A DNA stretch of 7,170 nt. Source: Rhodobacterales bacterium UBA3080. GTDB lineage: Bacteria; Pseudomonadota; Alphaproteobacteria; Rhodobacterales; Rhodobacteraceae. The stretch lies in NCBI GenBank assembly GCA_002366645.1, contig DFBM01000131.1, forward strand, positions 1 through 7,170, written 5' to 3'. Of the stretch, positions 6,265 through 7,170 are shown piece after piece; the stretch's first letter is position 1, and every line of letters starts with the position of its first letter. The translations under genes were made by a program, and so were the position numbers. The notes beneath the pieces are model-generated. The model saw only the letters and a list, made by a program, of their open reading frames with translations, did not search any database and was not told where the DNA came from.

Positions 6265-6416
6265 CGCCTGACGTAAAGCGAGAAGCCGTGGCGCATCTAT
6301 ATAGTACCCACGGTGTCAGCCAGCGTCGGGCGTGTGATGTGTTGCAGGTGGATCGCTCAACGGTTCGGTATCAAACCAAGTGGCGAAGAATTCGATTGCG
6401 CCGCCTATCTCGATAG
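6261..6416 (+). pseudogene. Truncated IS3-family transposase OrfB
   Basis: The frame starts at GTG 6261, overlaps the orfA stop, and runs 51 codons to TAG at 6414-6416. The first 40 residues read as a normal OrfB N-terminus, with VTPDVKREAVAHLYSTHGVS, then QRRACDVLQVDRSTVRYQTK. A full OrfB is usually about 270-290 residues. After about 6380 the frame gives a basic string (WRRIRLRRLSR) that has no transposase likeness and is the out-of-frame reading of the downstream nuclease sequence. The whole rve integrase core with its DDE residues is absent. A frameshift product from orfA would be about 138 residues and inactive. Confidence 0.8.
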
Positions 6417-6696
6417 CATGGACGAAGTCCAGTATTGGATCAGAAACGTAGAAAACAAATGCAGATCATTCTGGTTGCAGTTGCCGAAGCAGAAATTCTA
6501 CCCGGATTTTGTGGCGATGCTGAAAGATGGTCGAATACTGGTGGTCGAGTATAAGGGTCAACATCTGTATGATGGCGAAGAGGTGAAGAGACAGATTGGC
6601 GCAGTCTGGGCCGAAGCCAGCAATGGTCAGTGTCTGTTTTGCATGCCGACGGATCGGAATTTTGAAATCATCGAGCAGACAGTGGCAATCTCGTAG
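6313..6696 (+). pseudogene. C-terminal nuclease fragment of a type III restriction/helicase-like protein
   Basis: The open frame runs from a GTG at 6313, but its first 21 codons are IS orfB sequence read out of frame. Recognisable protein begins at PSGEEFDCAAYLDSMDEVQY (codon 22, position 6376). Then come WIRNVENKCRSFWLQLPKQ and FYPDFVAMLKDGRILVVEYKG. This is a PD-(D/E)xK nuclease core, with Asp65 in YPDF and Glu79-x-Lys81 in VEYKG. IGAVWAEASNGQCLFCMP follows and the protein ends normally at 6696. The segment matches the C-terminal end of large DEAD/DEAH helicase-nuclease proteins often labelled type III restriction Res subunit, which are around 900 residues or more. The helicase part and the native start are missing and there is no ribosome binding site, so it is a remnant. 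It has no partner methyltransferase in the window. The family call rests on motif recognition only. Confidence 0.72.
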
Positions 6697-6851
6697 CGCT
6701 GGTCAGGATCCATTTCGTCAAGAAACAAACGAACCATAAAAAGAGACACGAGCCGTCGGCAAAAAGGAATATCGATAATTGTCATTCCTAAAACGTTGTC
6801 GAAATGTATCGTATTACTTCAAGGAAATTTCGTGCACTTATCGCCCTGACG

Positions 6852-7170
6852 TCACAGCGTTTCGAAAACCGTCTCAGGTATGATTACCTCCCAAGCATCA
6901 CGCCTGAGGATGTGATAAAAGGCTTCGTCTCCATCTTCCTTACGCCAGCGAAGGATCGCGGCGATTTCGCCGCTGACAAACTTCGTGTTTGGGGGAGGAG
7001 CGAAGTGCTTCGCCATCCGACCCAAGATTCGTCCGTTTGAATCCTTCATATACCAGCGGTTATGCTCGTACACCAACATCATTGGATCACCGACCCGGGC
7101 TTCCGAGATTGCGCCGAGTGCAGGATGCCTCTCGCGTTGGCGGCCAGCAAAAGACAGGTCGACCAGGCGC
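6852..7170 (-). CDS. C-terminal part of an unidentified, probably large protein
   Basis: The frame is open on the minus strand from the window edge (7169) to a TGA at 6854-6852, about 105 residues. The ATG at 7082 is probably internal, because upstream codons continue as sensible protein: RLVDLSFAGRQRERHPALGA, then ISEARVGDP. After that comes a compact beta-rich module: WYMKDSNGRILGRMAKHF, APPPNTKFVSGEIAAILRWR, RRDAWEVIIPETVF. It recalls the C-terminal end of large RecQ-like helicase proteins in proteobacteria, and the GDP...G..LGR pattern is faintly HIRAN-like. Both are weak recollections, so no function is assigned. It is convergent with the nuclease remnant, with a 155-base gap (6697-6851) in which I see no gene, RNA or clear terminator. 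Confidence 0.6.
   Translation of the reverse strand, partial: RLVDLSFAGRQRERHPALGAISEARVGDPMMLVYEHNRWYMKDSNGRILGRMAKHFAPPPNTKFVSGEIAAILRWRKEDGDEAFYHILRRDAWEVIIPETVFETL

Larger units (their letters stand above)
5938..6380 (+). mobile_element. IS3-family insertion sequence, left part only
   Basis: The left end starts TGACCTGCGCCCCCC at 5938, a typical IS3-family terminus (TGA...), exactly where the tRNA-Leu similarity ends. orfA begins 63 bases in and is intact. orfB starts in the -1 frame with a correct slippery site but stops resembling a transposase at about 6380. The rest of orfB, including the DDE catalytic domain, and the right inverted repeat are gone. I searched by eye for the reverse complement of the left end downstream and found none. 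The element was therefore cut by a deletion and cannot move by itself. With one end missing, the target duplication cannot be tested. The subgroup could be IS51- or IS407-like; I cannot decide which. Confidence 0.8.

Noticed and set aside
6597..6606. GGCGCAGTC as the IS right inverted repeat
   Set aside because: It matches only the first part of the reverse-complemented left end, and it lies inside the conserved nuclease coding sequence (IGAVWAEAS), so it is chance.
6766..6788. GGAAT...ATTCC inverted repeat as a terminator after the nuclease remnant
   Set aside because: The stem is only 5 base pairs with a 13-base AT-rich loop and no T run follows; too weak to call.
6804..7040. Plus-strand open frame of 78 codons
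   Set aside because: It overlaps the minus-strand frame that runs uninterrupted through the window edge with a more natural protein composition, and it lacks a clear ribosome binding site.
1..7170. CRISPR array or tandem repeat array
   Set aside because: No regularly spaced direct repeats were seen on reading either strand; the only simple repeats are the two C8 runs.

Overview
The window looks like chromosome from an alphaproteobacterium, most likely of the Rhodobacteraceae/Roseobacter type. This is inferred from the style of the proteins: an alphaproteobacterial variant of the metallophosphoesterase family with a GGxYSN first motif, a YjgR/DUF853 HerA-like ATPase that starts GGGGKDYADPQ, and a XerD. 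No 16S rRNA or other decisive marker is present.

The left part (about 1-5880) is compact housekeeping sequence. It holds the C-terminal part of an uncharacterised helical protein, then xerD (GTG start, only 3 bases after the upstream stop), a minus-strand metallophosphoesterase-like gene, a plus-strand CNNM/CorC-type membrane protein with a CBS pair, a minus-strand YjgR-like ATPase, and a small plus-strand GFA-type zinc protein. Both convergent pairs (xerD/phosphoesterase and CNNM/YjgR) share their stop codons inside a single TTAA, so neither has room for a terminator. The divergent phosphoesterase/CNNM spacer carries a C8 run, and a second C8 run lies inside the phosphoesterase gene.

The right part (about 5890-7170) is a scar of mobile and defence-type DNA. 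A minus-strand tRNA-Leu survives only as its 3' 44 bases. It ends exactly where the left end of an IS3-family element begins (TGACCTG...). The element has an intact orfA and a canonical A AAA AAG frameshift site, but orfB breaks off after about 40 codons. There it runs into the C-terminal nuclease domain (PD-ExK) of a type III restriction enzyme-like or helicase-nuclease protein, with no start of its own. After a 155-base gap with no clear gene, the minus strand carries the C-terminal end of another large gene that continues beyond the window.

The simplest history is integration or insertion at a tRNA-Leu, followed by a deletion that removed the right part of the IS and most of a restriction-type gene. 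I do not see a complete new defence system. The most interesting material is this layered junction and the two C8 tracts.
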